NCBI RefSeq assembly: GCF_000775285.1
Contig: NZ_JJML01000002.1
Span: forward strand, 62,001-126,000
Direction: 5' to 3'
Length of the DNA: 64,000 nucleotides
Source: Neosynechococcus sphagnicola sy1
Lineage (GTDB): Bacteria; Cyanobacteriota; Cyanobacteriia; Neosynechococcales; Neosynechococcaceae
Shown: one piece after another, positions 17,727 to 27,177 of the stretch
Numbering within the stretch: position 1 is the first letter of the stretch
Layout of the letters: the number at the start of each line of letters is the position of its first letter
The notes under the pieces: generated by a model
Seen by the model: the letters and a program-made list of their open reading frames with translations, nothing else
Databases searched by the model: none
What the model was told of the DNA's origin: nothing
Program-made: the position numbers and the translations under genes

Positions 17727-18422
17727 TTAGTCAGCGACATAGCGCCAATTTGGTTGACGGTTGGCACTGGAACTTTCTTGCCGTAATTCGTCTAATTCCT
17801 GTCTTAATTTTTGCAGTTTTTGCAGATCTTGCTGCATATCTTGCCGTCGTCCATCAGAAGCATATTGGTGCGGATCGGAGTGCATTACATGCCGTTGGCG
17901 GATTTCTTGCAGTTCTTGTCGAATTTCAATCCGCCGCATCTGTCGCAATTGTTGTTGTGCATCAGAAGGATATTGGTGCGGATCAAAGCGCATTTCATGC
18001 CGTTGACGGATTTCTTGGAGTTCTTGTCGAATTTCAATCCGCCGCATCTGTCGCAATTGTTGTTGTCGTATCTCAGGGTCATATTCGCGCTGAATTTTGA
18101 CTTCCCAAATGCCTTGCGGGACGGTCAATTCTCGGTGTTCCTCATGGGTGAGCGTTGCCGACCGAGAATCTACCTTGAGGTATAAAATATCGTGATGTAG
18201 ATACAGCTCAGCTGTTCCCCGTCGAATTCGATGTTGGTGCCCGGTGACTTCGCCTCTGGCCAGCACCAAGTGAGATAGCCGTTGACCTATCATCCTCCCA
18301 GATTGAGCCATGGGAAACAGCAAGACATCGCCCTGTCTCATGGGGCGTACGTTCCTCTTAAAAGGAATGATCATGTTCATGCCTTGGCGATCAGAAAGGA
18401 AATTAATATCCAGGGAATACAT
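17727..18422 (-). CDS. Conserved DUF6745-partner protein with duplicated coiled coil
   Basis: A 231-residue protein. Residues 28-117 form a small beta domain with MRQGDVLLFP, ARGEVTGHQHRI, LTHEEHREL and VKIQREYDPE, which I remember as a small protein often encoded beside DUF6745. The N-terminus SLDINFLSD copies a motif of the neighbouring DUF6745 protein. From residue 120 a 36-residue charged helix (QQLRQMRRIEIRQELQEIRQ onward) is repeated in tandem, followed by a further coiled coil and the C-terminal WRYVAD. The conserved His residues suggest metal or nucleotide binding, but this is only a guess. Function unknown. Confidence 0.65.
   Translation of the reverse strand: MYSLDINFLSDRQGMNMIIPFKRNVRPMRQGDVLLFPMAQSGRMIGQRLSHLVLARGEVTGHQHRIRRGTAELYLHHDILYLKVDSRSATLTHEEHRELTVPQGIWEVKIQREYDPEIRQQQLRQMRRIEIRQELQEIRQRHEMRFDPHQYPSDAQQQLRQMRRIEIRQELQEIRQRHVMHSDPHQYASDGRRQDMQQDLQKLQKLRQELDELRQESSSANRQPNWRYVAD
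17850..18065 (-). repeat. 108-bp in-frame tandem duplication
   Basis: Two copies (18065-17958 and 17957-17850) encode the same 36-residue coiled-coil segment of the DUF6745-partner protein. They are nearly identical at DNA level, so the duplication is recent. Confidence 0.85.
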
Positions 18423-18684
18423 GTTAATCCTCCATCAATGACATTCTGACGCTTGGGACATCGAGTTTTCCTACGTTATAGCAGTTACCGATTTAGTGTG
18501 GGACAAGTAACAAGCTGAAGCCCTTTTCCTGTCTCACTCAGACGTACTTCATGTTACGAGGAGCCGCTATATGTAGACGTTGATTAGATTTTTCTCCTGC
18601 AATTATGCTACCCAGGTTTCAATGGTTTCGATCAGGGTTGTGGAACTTTTACCGTAGTGGCAAATTATTTATTGAAGAAATCTA

Positions 18685-18708
18685 CAAAAAACCCCAGAGA
18701 ATCTGGGG
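18685..18708 (-). terminator. Rho-independent terminator
   Basis: A perfect 7-bp stem CCCCAGA/TCTGGGG (18692-18708) with a 3-base loop is followed on the minus strand by six T. No protein gene lies upstream of it on that strand, which argues for a short non-coding transcript. Confidence 0.75.
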
Positions 18709-18760
18709 ATGTGTGAGGATTTACTCCTATAGTTTTTAGAATCCCAGACCCCTGTGACGA
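18685..18760 (-). ncRNA. Possible Yfr1-like small RNA, 5' end uncertain
   Basis: On the minus strand ATCCTCACAC (complement of 18711-18720) matches the last ten bases of the Yfr1 core ACUCCUCACAC except for one base. It is followed directly by the hairpin CCCCAGA-ttc-TCTGGGG and TTTTTT, as in Yfr1. The expected 5' hairpin is not clear: GGATT at 18750-18746 could pair with AATCC and would hide part of the core. The terminator is firm; the identity is tentative. Confidence 0.3.
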
Positions 18761-18885
18761 ATTTGTGAGTCTTTATTGCCAATGATGTGTCGAACCGCTA
18801 ACCTCATCTCCTGGTTATCTGGCGACGGGAATGACCTGAACCTGCTATATCCTGGTCACCATCCCCTGACTCCAACCTCAGCTAG

Positions 18886-19784
18886 ATGCAACGCTGCCAA
18901 CTGCCTGATCCCCTTCAACCTGGCGATCGCCTGTGCGTGATTGCCCCCAGTGGTGCCCTGCGGTCATCCGAACACCAGGCATTGCAAGAGGGAATTGCCC
19001 ACTGGCAAGCACGGGGATACGAAGTCATCGGCCATTGGGATTCCCAATGGGGATATTTGGCTGGCAGCGATTCCCAGCGTCGTCAGCAACTCCAAGAGGT
19101 CTGGCAAGATCCCCATTGTCGGGGTCTTCTTTGTGCCCGAGGTGGATTTGGGAGTACCAGACTCCTAGAATCTTGGCAATGGCCACCCTCTGATCCCCGC
19201 GATCGCAAATGGCTCATCGGGTTTTCAGACATTACCAGCCTGCTCTGGAGTCTTTCCCAACAGCAGATCGCGGGGGTACATGGCCCTGTCTTGACGACCC
19301 TTGCTGCCGAACCCGATTGGTCGCGGCAACGCCTGTTTGCCTGGGTTGAGCAGCATCAACTCCCCGAGTTACGGGGGGTGGGGTGGGGCGGGGGCAGGGA
19401 CGGGGGCTGCTGTTGCCAGGAAATTTGACCGTGGCTACCCATCTCTTGGGAACCCCACTACTACCCGACTTAACAGGGGTGATTCTGGCGTGGGAAGATG
19501 TGGGGGAAGTCCCCTATCGGATTGATCGGATGCTGACGCAATGGCGATCGAGTGGGCTGCTGCCATTGATTCGGGGAATTGCCTTGGGTCGCTTTAGCCG
19601 CTGTGAAGCCCCAGCTCAACTGCCCAGTTTAACCCTAGAAACCGTCCTGCGCGATCGCTTGGGGGATCTAGGAATTCCCATTGTCGGGGATCTGCCCTTT
19701 GGCCACGAAGGTGCCAACGCAGTGCTACCCGTCGGCATTGAAGTTTGCCTCGATGGTGAACAGGGACTGCTCCACTTTGGTTAG
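18886..19784 (+). CDS. Muramoyltetrapeptide LD-carboxypeptidase (S66), frameshifted
   Basis: A peptidase S66 homologue that trims the terminal D-alanine from tetrapeptides during peptidoglycan recycling. The nucleophile loop ARGGFGSTRLL (about residues 85-95), LIGFSDITSLL and the C-terminal GDLPFGHEGAN with the catalytic His and Glu are present. The frame breaks in a G-rich run between 19370 and 19400 (GGGTGGGGTGGGGCGGGGG); the second part continues in another frame to 19784. The most economical reading is a homopolymer error, giving a protein of about 298 residues. Confidence 0.88.
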
Positions 19785-19944
19785 GCCAGGGGCGCTGCAT
19801 CGATCCCGCTATTACTGGCTCGGCAGAGAAAAAATAAGATTTTTTTGGTATCAACTGGGTAATTCGTAACTTTCCATACTTCTTCATATTCTCAAGGCGG
19901 CATAATTTGAGATCTGCATCCCCACACCTCAACGGATTTTTCTC

Positions 19945-20616
19945 ATGGCTAGTTTTCAAAAGACAGTCTTGATGCTGCAACCATCGGTGCGCCAGGGAGA
20001 AGTCTGGAGGATAGCGATGTTATCCCAAGATATCAAGGCAATTTGGGAAAAGGGGGATGGTGATCTGGTACAGATGTTAGATCAGATAGAAGCCTCTGGC
20101 GCAGAACTTCCCCAACTGCTGTTGATTGACATTAGTGCTCAGAGTATCAATCCCTATGCCTTCTGTCGTTGGTGTCGAGAGCAACGCCCTGATCTCAAGA
20201 TTATTTTGACCAGTGCCAACCAAAAAGAGATCTCAGCTACGGAGCGCCGCTGGGCAATCTATCAGGGAGCGCAAGATCTACTCCCCGGTTTTCAACAGGA
20301 AACGCTGTTGACCAGTGTGACGACGGGGATTAATCGCGTCATGGAAGTCTTAGATTGCGGCCCCCTACAGCAAGAGCGCCTCGCCCAGATCTTGGTTTCC
20401 TTGACCGCTGTCGTGGATGGTCGCCTTCATGGAGCAACGCCAGTGGCTGCAACGGTGAGCAGTGCACCAGTTCCGGCTCAACCATCCATATCCTCTAACC
20501 CTGGCGGGAATAATCGTGTTTTTTACCCAGAATTGCCCGTACCTGCCCCTCTGCCTCAAGTAGCAAAACCAGCCGCCCAACGGAAAACCAAAACCTACCG
20601 TGGTGTTTCCTATTAG
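19945..20616 (+). CDS. Degenerate receiver-like protein with YRGVSY tail
   Basis: A 223-residue protein. Residues 5-130 look like a CheY-type receiver (LLLIDISAQ at the phospho-acceptor strand, IILTSAN at the next), but the acidic pocket and the conserved Lys are not obvious, so it is probably not phosphorylated normally. A Pro/Ala-rich linker (about 155-210) leads to the C-terminal KTYRGVSY, which resembles the opening motif of cyanobacterial DUF4278 proteins. Function unknown; the tail may be a binding peptide. It is convergent with the HEAT-repeat gene. Confidence 0.6.
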   Translation: MASFQKTVLMLQPSVRQGEVWRIAMLSQDIKAIWEKGDGDLVQMLDQIEASGAELPQLLLIDISAQSINPYAFCRWCREQRPDLKIILTSANQKEISATERRWAIYQGAQDLLPGFQQETLLTSVTTGINRVMEVLDCGPLQQERLAQILVSLTAVVDGRLHGATPVAATVSSAPVPAQPSISSNPGGNNRVFYPELPVPAPLPQVAKPAAQRKTKTYRGVSY

Positions 20617-20665
20617 GTCGTGGCACGTTGAAATTAACCCTGTTGACAACCCACTCCGTCTAAGG

Positions 20666-21350
20666 TTAAGTGCTTGCGGAATTGGCGGTCTGTAATCTTT
20701 GCAATGAGATTTGGGCTGCGGCTGACACCTGAGGATGACTGTCTTTCTCAAGATATTTCAAAGCAGAGAGGCTTTTGGGTGTGGGAAGATTACCTAAGGC
20801 TTCTGCTAGGCGTTGACGCACAAGCCAATCCTCTGCCTGGGCAAAGCTGAGAATGGCATCGACGGCCTCAAGGTCGTGAATTTCGCCCAAGGCTGCGATC
20901 GCAGCCTGTTGTACCACGACCTCAGAACTTTCCAGCGCCTGCATTAATACCGTATGGGCACGGGGATCGTTTTAAATTGCCAAGGGACACCGCAGCGCTG
21001 AATCGCACCAACCACTCGGTATCTTCATACAACGCATAGGTTAGGGGTTCCAGGGCGCGTCCATCCTCCAAGTATCCTAAAGCACCCGCCGCATTGGCTC
21101 GAATCCCATAATCAGGGTCGGATGCCAAGGACTCGACTAGGATAGGGAAGCATTCTGCCGTGGGCTTTAACCCCAGTGCAAAGATCGCCATGGAGCGAAT
21201 TTGTAGACTAGCGTCTTGCAGCACTTTTTTAATCAAAGGCACAGCTGCTTCCGCCGACACATCTCGGAGGGAAGCCAATGCCAACATGCGATCGCGGGAA
21301 TTTTGACTCTCCAGTTGCAGGGCAATTTCTTCCAGGCTGAGGTTTGTCAT
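20666..21350 (-). CDS. HEAT-repeat protein, frameshifted
   Basis: About 228 residues of consecutive HEAT/PBS-lyase repeats (ALASLRDVSAEAAVPLIKKV, AAGALGYLEDGRALEPL, AVSLGNLKDPRAHTVL, AIAALGEIHDLEAVDAI). The fold is shared with bilin lyases CpcE/CpcF and with NblB, so a role in phycobilisome assembly or turnover is possible but not shown. One extra base near 20973 splits the gene; removing it joins SLGNLK to DPRAHTVLMQAL. Confidence 0.82.
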
Positions 21351-21602
21351 CTTAAAGTTGCTTAATTTTTATTTACATTCCAAGTATAGCCATCGCCATC
21401 ATGCCTTGAGGGATGGCGGGTCGGGCTGCCTCCCAGCATTGGCATTTGACCGCTGATACTCCGTTACTAGGTCAGCGATCTGAATCTATATACACGGGCA
21501 GATCCACTCGGGCACGAGTTTGATACACCGCAACCTATTATTCTAATTGCTGAGTAACTGAATTAGACTGGATGAGACAGTTTTTCATCCCCTCAGTAAG
21601 TC

Positions 21603-22686
21603 ATGGACAACATCGTGGTCGGACTCTCCGGTGGAGTCGATAGTTCAACCGCAGCAGCTCTTTTGCACCATCAAGGCTATACCGTGATCGGGTTGACCCT
21701 ATGGTTAATGAAGGGCAAGGGGCAATGCTGTTCTGAGGGCATGGTAGATGCGGCTCGACTGTGTGAACAGTTCGGGGATCCCCCACCACATTGTGGACAG
21801 TCGTGATCTGTTTCAAACCCAAATCATTGATTATCTGGTGCAGGGCTATAGCGCTGGGGTAACTCCCCTACCCTGCTCTCAATGCAATAAATCCGTCAAG
21901 TTTGGCCCCATGCTGCACTACGCCCGTGAAACCTTGGGAACGGAGCGAATCGCAACCGGCCATTATGCCCAGGTGAGTTATCACCCCCAAACCGGGCGTT
22001 ATCAGTTGCTGCGAGCCGTCGATCGCTCGAAGGATCAATCCTATTTTCTCTACGACCTCAGCCAGGAAATTTTAGCCGCCTGTGAGTTTCCCTTAGGTTC
22101 CCAAACCAAAGCAGCCACGCGGCAGATTGCAGTGGAGTTTGGCTTGCACACCGCTGAGAAACCCGAAAGTCAAGATCTCTGTCTGGTCGAAGCCCATGGA
22201 TCGATGCAGTCTTTTCTCGATCAGTACATCCCACCTCAAACTGGAGAAATTGTGGATCAGTCGGGCAAAGTGTTGGGCACCCACGCAGGGGTGCATCACT
22301 ACACCATTGGTCAGCGGAAGGGACTGGGAATTGCGGCGGCTCAGCCATTGTATGTGATTGCCCTGGATGCGGCTCGTAATCGGGTGATTGTGGGCGATCG
22401 CTCCAGCGCTCTCCAGTCTAGCTGTACCGTCCAGCAGGTGAACTGGGTTTCCATTGCCCCCCCGATAGCTCCGATTCGTGCCGAAGTGCAAATTCGCTAT
22501 CGATCGGCAGCTGTGCCCGTGACCGTGATTCCCCTAAAAGGTGAACTAGCCGACAGCCGAGTTAAGCTGGCGTTTGATGAACTGCAAGTGAGTGTCACCC
22601 CTGGTCAGGCAGCGGTCTGGTACGACGGGGAAACCTTACTAGGTGGGGGCATTATTGAACCCCTTGCCCCTGAGGGTGATTGCTGA
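21603..22686 (+). CDS. mnmA: tRNA-specific 2-thiouridylase MnmA, frameshifted
   Basis: MnmA thiolates U34 of tRNA-Lys, Glu and Gln. The PP-loop GLSGGVDSS is at residues 7-15, the catalytic cysteine lies in PLPCSQCNK, and GHYAQV and SQDLC follow as in the family. The frame breaks at four G (21774-21777); deleting one G joins LCEQFG to [12 protein letters not shown]. The repaired protein is about 360 residues, the normal length. It is divergent from the HEAT-repeat gene. Confidence 0.93.
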
Positions 22687-22844
22687 TCACAATAAATCTT
22701 CCCTAGAGAAGTCAAGCCATCTAGGACGTGGGAGCCTGGAACATACTCCAAATCTGAGTCAAGTAAACAAGCAATATGGACATGAATCCCAATCGAATTT
22801 TACATTCTTAACATTTTGATCACGTTATTCGGCGCACTAAATCG

Positions 22845-24938
22845 ATGAATCGCGATATTTCCTTAGGGAAGAGCTATCCTCTGGGTGCCACTGTTGAGCC
22901 AAAAGGTGTCAACTTCTGTGTTTTTTCCAAGAATGCAACCGCCATAGATTTGCTGTTGTTTGATACCGCAGATGCGCCCGAACCCGCTCAGATTTTCTCC
23001 TTAGATCCAAAACAGAACAAAACGTTTTATTATTGGCACATTTTTGTTTCAGGGATTACTTCTGGACAAATTTATGCTTACCGGGTTCATGGCCCCTATA
23101 TGCCAGAACTGGGGTTGAGATTTGATGGTCAAAAAGTTCTTTTAGACCCCTATACGCGGGCGATCGTGGGATGGCACAAGTATAGTCGGGAAGCAGCCAT
23201 TCACCCCGGCAATAATTCTGCTCAGGCATTGAGGAGCGTCGTGGTGGACACCCAGACCTATGACTGGGAAGGAGATCAGCCACTGAAGACCCCCTATGCT
23301 GCAAGTGTAATTTATGAATTGCATGTTGGAGGTTTTACCTCCCATCCTAATTCTCAGGTTTCTCCAGAGAAACGGGGCACCTACGCCGGACTGATCGAGA
23401 AAATTCCCTACTTGAAAGATTTGGGAATTACGGCTGTCGAACTTCTCCCGATCCATCAATTTGATGCCCAAGATGCCAAGCCCGGTCTGGAAAACTATTG
23501 GGGCTATAGCACGATGTCTTTCTTTGCCCCTCACAGTTCCTATAGCTCCCGCCGTGACCCCCTAGGTTCTGTAGATGAATTTCGCGACATGGTGAAAGCA
23601 CTCCATCGCGCAGGAATTGAAGTCATCTTGGATGTCGTTTTTAATCACACAGCTGAAGGCAATCATCAAGGTCCAATCTTATCTTTGAAAGGGTTTGAAA
23701 ATGGTGCTTACTACATCCTTGAGGACAACCCCGTTTTCTATAAGAATTACAGCGGCTGTGGTAACACATTAAAAGCCAATCATGAGATTGTTGGACGGAT
23801 GATCCTTGATTGTTTGCGGTACTGGGTTGCCGAGATGCACGTCGATGGATTCCGGTTTGACCTCGCATCCATTCTCTCTCGCAGTCGTTCCGGTGAACCC
23901 TTGAAAGATCCGCCGATTCTCTGGTCTATTGAGTCTGATCCCTTACTGGCAGGCACCAAAATTATCGCTGAAGCCTGGGATGCCGCTGGGCTTTATCAGG
24001 TTGGTTCTTTTATTGGCGATCGCTTTGCCGAGTGGAATGGCCCTTTTCGAGATGATGTCCGTCGTTTCGTCAAAGGTGATCCCGGCATGGTTCCCAACTT
24101 GGCGGCTCGTCTTATGGGTAGTCCGGATATTTATCCCCAGGAACATCGAGAACCCAATCGCAGCATCAATTTTGTTACCTGTCACGATGGTTTGACGTTG
24201 AATGATTTGGTGTCTTATAACTTCAAGCATAATCAAGCCAATAAGGAAGATAATCGGGATGGTGCCAATGATGATCACAGTTGGAATTGTGGGGTTGAAG
24301 GGATTACAGAGAATCCTGAGATTGCAGCACTGCGATTGCGGCAAATCAAGAATTTTCTGACCATCCTGCTAGTCTCCCAGGGAACGCCGATGATCCTGAT
24401 GGGGGATGAGATCAGGCACACCCAATTGGGAAATAACAATGCATACTGTCAGAACAATGAATTAAGCTGGTTTGACTGGAGCAAATTAGAAACCCATGCT
24501 GAACTACATCGCTTTGTCAAAGAGATCATTCAATTTATTCAATCCTTACAAATATTTCAGCAAGAACGCATTTTGGCAATCAATTACGATGGCAAGCGGC
24601 CTTATATTGCCTGGCATGGGGTGTATCTAGGAATGCCCGATTGGGGACACGACTCCCATAGTTTAGCGTTGACGCTGCACCACCCCGTTTATTACGAGCA
24701 TTTATACATCATCTTCAATGCCTATTGGCAGCCCCTCAAGTTCGAGTTACCGCCGTTGGATGATCCAGCTGAGCACTGGTATCAGATTGTGGATACGGCA
24801 CAGCCAGCGCCCCAGGATATCTGCTCCATCGCCAATGCCCCCCAGGTAAGGGATGCGTTCTATCCGGTTGCCCCCCGCTCGACGGTGATCCTCAGAGCCA
24901 ATTTTCAGTGCCAGATCCCCGAATCCCTAGAATCTTGA
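22845..24938 (+). CDS. glgX: Glycogen debranching enzyme GlgX
   Basis: A 697-residue GH13 isoamylase-type enzyme that removes alpha-1,6 branches during glycogen breakdown. An N-terminal CBM48-like domain (YPLGATVEPKGVNFCVFS) precedes the barrel, which shows DVVFNHTAEG, the nucleophile region DGFRFDLASIL, the acid/base region IIAEAWDAAG and FVTCHDGLTLNDL. No defect is seen. The gene has its own upstream region of 158 bp with no obvious operator. Confidence 0.93.
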   Translation: MNRDISLGKSYPLGATVEPKGVNFCVFSKNATAIDLLLFDTADAPEPAQIFSLDPKQNKTFYYWHIFVSGITSGQIYAYRVHGPYMPELGLRFDGQKVLLDPYTRAIVGWHKYSREAAIHPGNNSAQALRSVVVDTQTYDWEGDQPLKTPYAASVIYELHVGGFTSHPNSQVSPEKRGTYAGLIEKIPYLKDLGITAVELLPIHQFDAQDAKPGLENYWGYSTMSFFAPHSSYSSRRDPLGSVDEFRDMVKALHRAGIEVILDVVFNHTAEGNHQGPILSLKGFENGAYYILEDNPVFYKNYSGCGNTLKANHEIVGRMILDCLRYWVAEMHVDGFRFDLASILSRSRSGEPLKDPPILWSIESDPLLAGTKIIAEAWDAAGLYQVGSFIGDRFAEWNGPFRDDVRRFVKGDPGMVPNLAARLMGSPDIYPQEHREPNRSINFVTCHDGLTLNDLVSYNFKHNQANKEDNRDGANDDHSWNCGVEGITENPEIAALRLRQIKNFLTILLVSQGTPMILMGDEIRHTQLGNNNAYCQNNELSWFDWSKLETHAELHRFVKEIIQFIQSLQIFQQERILAINYDGKRPYIAWHGVYLGMPDWGHDSHSLALTLHHPVYYEHLYIIFNAYWQPLKFELPPLDDPAEHWYQIVDTAQPAPQDICSIANAPQVRDAFYPVAPRSTVILRANFQCQIPESLES

Positions 24939-25052
24939 AGCAGGTGAGGTCTGGGCTACCCAGTGCTACCTAATACCTCGCCCATTGAGCAATCCCCAGG
25001 ATCAAGCTTGGATGATGCGATCCCTTAAGGGAAACGAGCATCCGTGCCTCAC

Positions 25053-25859
25053 TCAGGTGGGGGTAGGGGCGATCGCTGCCTTAAGTTGCTGACAGAATTG
25101 GGCGATCGCCCGTAAACCCGCTTCAGGAGACTCCGCGGCCAGGCGTTGGACAAAGGCACTGCCAACAATCACCGCATCCGCGCCCCACGCTTGCACCTGT
25201 CGCGCCTGTTCTGGCTGAGAAATCCCGAACCCAACGCCAATGGGTTTGGGTGTCGTTTGCCGTAACTGAGAGAGTAAATCCTGAACCCGCGCCTCAATTT
25301 GACTCCGCACCCCGGTGACCCCCGTGACGCTAACCAGGTAAATAAACCCCTGGGCACTTGCGGCGATCGCCTGAATCCGCTCCGCAGAACTCGTAGGAGC
25401 TACCAGTAAAATCACTTCAATGCCCGCAACCTGCGCCTGCTCCAAAAGTGGTTTGGCTTCTTCGAGGGGTAAGTCGGGAACCACCAGACCTTTAATGCCC
25501 GCCTGCACCACCTTGGCCAGGAAAGGGGCAATGCCCAGGTTCAAAATTGGATTGTAGTAGGTAAACAGAATCAAGGGCGATCGCAACGTCGGTGCCACGG
25601 TCTGCACCATTTCCAGCACCGTATCCAGACGCGTTCCCCGCTGCAACGCCCGAGTTGCCGCTGCTTGAATCACTGGGCCATCTGCCAAGGGATCGGAATA
25701 GGGTACCCCCAACTCAATCAGGTCAGCTCCGTTCTCGTCTAAAACCTTTAGCGCAGCAGCGGTGGTTGCCAGATCCGGATCACCCGCCGTCAAGAAGGGA
25801 ATCAACGCACAGCGATGATGACAACGCAACTGCTCAAAACATTGGGAAACCGAGATCAT
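25053..25859 (-). CDS. trpA: Tryptophan synthase alpha chain
   Basis: A 268-residue TIM-barrel enzyme converting indole-3-glycerol phosphate to indole. [20 protein letters not shown] (about residues 45-64) holds the catalytic Glu and Asp, [11 protein letters not shown] and the phosphate-binding GFGIS are present. It lies downstream of ndhL and DUF3007 on the same strand, an order I recall as common in cyanobacteria; trpB is not nearby. Confidence 0.95.
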   Translation of the reverse strand: MISVSQCFEQLRCHHRCALIPFLTAGDPDLATTAAALKVLDENGADLIELGVPYSDPLADGPVIQAAATRALQRGTRLDTVLEMVQTVAPTLRSPLILFTYYNPILNLGIAPFLAKVVQAGIKGLVVPDLPLEEAKPLLEQAQVAGIEVILLVAPTSSAERIQAIAASAQGFIYLVSVTGVTGVRSQIEARVQDLLSQLRQTTPKPIGVGFGISQPEQARQVQAWGADAVIVGSAFVQRLAAESPEAGLRAIAQFCQQLKAAIAPTPT

Positions 25860-25914
25860 CCTAAATACAAGGGGAAATAGGGAGCATTCCGAATTGTATC
25901 AGGGTTTGTACTTC

Positions 25915-26256
25915 CTAAGATGGGTTCCCCCTTGAGGGGTCGGCATCAATAGCCTGTTGTTTTTCCTGAATAATTTCAGCTTGTAGTTGCGCCAATTCTG
26001 CTGGACTGAGTTCGGCAAAACGCTTTTGGAGCACCGCGTCTTCGTAGTTTTTCAATTGCTGATTGTAGGTCATCCGATGGGTAGAGACCCGAAATAGGTA
26101 GGTCAATACCCAGCCCATCAGCCCCATCACCAACAAACCTTGGCTCCAAATGCCAGCACTCTGGCTGTTAAGACCGAGGAGTTGCAGCGTCCAGTAAAGC
26201 AGACCTCCGGCGGCAAAAGCACCCAGACCAATCAAAATCACATCGATTTTTCGCAT
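25915..26256 (-). CDS. DUF3007 membrane protein
   Basis: A 113-residue protein of the cyanobacterial/plastid DUF3007 family. Two membrane helices (residues 7-27 and 39-57) are followed by a charged helical tail (LKNYEDAVLQKRFAELSPAEL). Function not established. It sits between ndhL and trpA with 23-bp and 55-bp gaps, so co-expression with ndhL is likely. Confidence 0.88.
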   Translation of the reverse strand: MRKIDVILIGLGAFAAGGLLYWTLQLLGLNSQSAGIWSQGLLVMGLMGWVLTYLFRVSTHRMTYNQQLKNYEDAVLQKRFAELSPAELAQLQAEIIQEKQQAIDADPSRGNPS

Positions 26257-26279
26257 GGAGCGTTCCCTAAGATGCCTGC

Positions 26280-26540
26280 TTAGCCGACAATCTCGCGAGG
26301 CTGGGGACGGAAGTTGAGGAAGGGAGCCAGCAACAACAAACCAGGAAAGAAGAAGAAAACCAAGAAGTACATAAACCCCCGCTCTAGGGAGCTGGCAACA
26401 TACCAGCGGCTCCGCAGATAGAAATAGAGCAAGAAGGGCACAACCACTAGATAAGCACTGCCCAACACAAGATAGAGACCAGCAATAATGATCAGATCCG
26501 GCATATACGGCGATCGCAAGGGAGACGATGGAGATACCAA
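26280..26540 (-). CDS. ndhL: NAD(P)H-quinone oxidoreductase subunit L
   Basis: NdhL is a small membrane subunit of the photosynthetic NDH-1 complex in the thylakoid. Two helices are separated by the conserved [20 protein letters not shown], and [18 protein letters not shown] follows. The listed start gives 86 residues; the internal ATG 12 codons on (MPDLIIIAG) matches the usual family start and may be the real one. Confidence 0.92.
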   Translation of the reverse strand: MVSPSSPLRSPYMPDLIIIAGLYLVLGSAYLVVVPFLLYFYLRSRWYVASSLERGFMYFLVFFFFPGLLLLAPFLNFRPQPREIVG

Positions 26541-26653
26541 CTAAAGTAGCAAGTTTTGTGTCTGGAAACTACTTGCAAAATACCAATGCCAGGGATAGAG
26601 GGTTTCCAGATCGCAGATAGCCAAGGAGACTCGGCAAGGGTGAAGCCCTGGAA

Positions 26654-27022
26654 TCAGGACTTAGAGAGATTGGTCAAAGCTACGTCAACAGATGGCTGCA
26701 GCGCTAGAAATTGCTCTAACCTTACTAGGCGTACCGTTTGAGTAACCCGAGCATTGGTGACGATTTGCAGGGTTCCCCCTGAACTCTGAGCTTTCTTGGC
26801 CAGCTGCACCAGTGCTCCTAAACCAGAGCTATCCACAAAGTCAATGGTAGATAAGTCTAAAACAATGTTGGCAGGGCCGTCTTCAATACACTTACTTACC
26901 ACCTTTCGGAAAGTTGGTTCTGAAAAAGCATCTAATAAACCTGTGAGGCGAAAAATTTGAGAATTATCCCTGACTTCGCGCGTGCCTCTTAAGCTAACGG
27001 TCAGGGTAAGCTGCTCAGGAAT
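26654..27022 (-). CDS. STAS-domain anti-sigma factor antagonist, ATT start
   Basis: A complete STAS domain of about 122 residues: an N-terminal strand LTLTVSLRGTREV, FRLTGLLDAFSEP, the phospho-acceptor loop DFVDSSGLGALV and VRLVRLEQFLAL. The first ATG (26902) would remove two strands and leave an incomplete fold. The open frame extends to an ATT at 27022-27020, preceded by AGGAGGG (27033-27027) at normal spacing, so ATT is the probable start. Such proteins are phosphorylated on the Ser of DSSG and reset by PP2C phosphatases; one is encoded at 32038-33171. Confidence 0.8.
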   Translation of the reverse strand: MPEQLTLTVSLRGTREVRDNSQIFRLTGLLDAFSEPTFRKVVSKCIEDGPANIVLDLSTIDFVDSSGLGALVQLAKKAQSSGGTLQIVTNARVTQTVRLVRLEQFLALQPSVDVALTNLSKS

Positions 27023-27177
27023 AAAACCCTCCTAGCAATAAAGTCCAGAACTCGAGGCTTTAGTATAAGTCAGGTTCTCGTCCACTGCAAGCTCACGGAG
27101 AAATTAGCAAGGGCAGCACTGAGCCTAGCCTGTAACCCTAACCCATGATGCAGTTGCAGTTTCACCCCTGTAAAAGC

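Larger units (their letters stand above)
18423..18885. other. Intergenic region with candidate sRNA
   Basis: This 463-bp divergent gap between the DUF6745 unit and ldcA has no protein gene. It holds a minus-strand hairpin-terminator at 18685-18708 preceded by a Yfr1-like motif. The remainder shows nothing I can name. Confidence 0.5.

Noticed and set aside
17750-18185. Plus-strand ORFs over the coiled-coil repeat gene
   Set aside because: Their repetitiveness mirrors the in-frame duplication of the minus-strand gene, which has the conserved domain and start.
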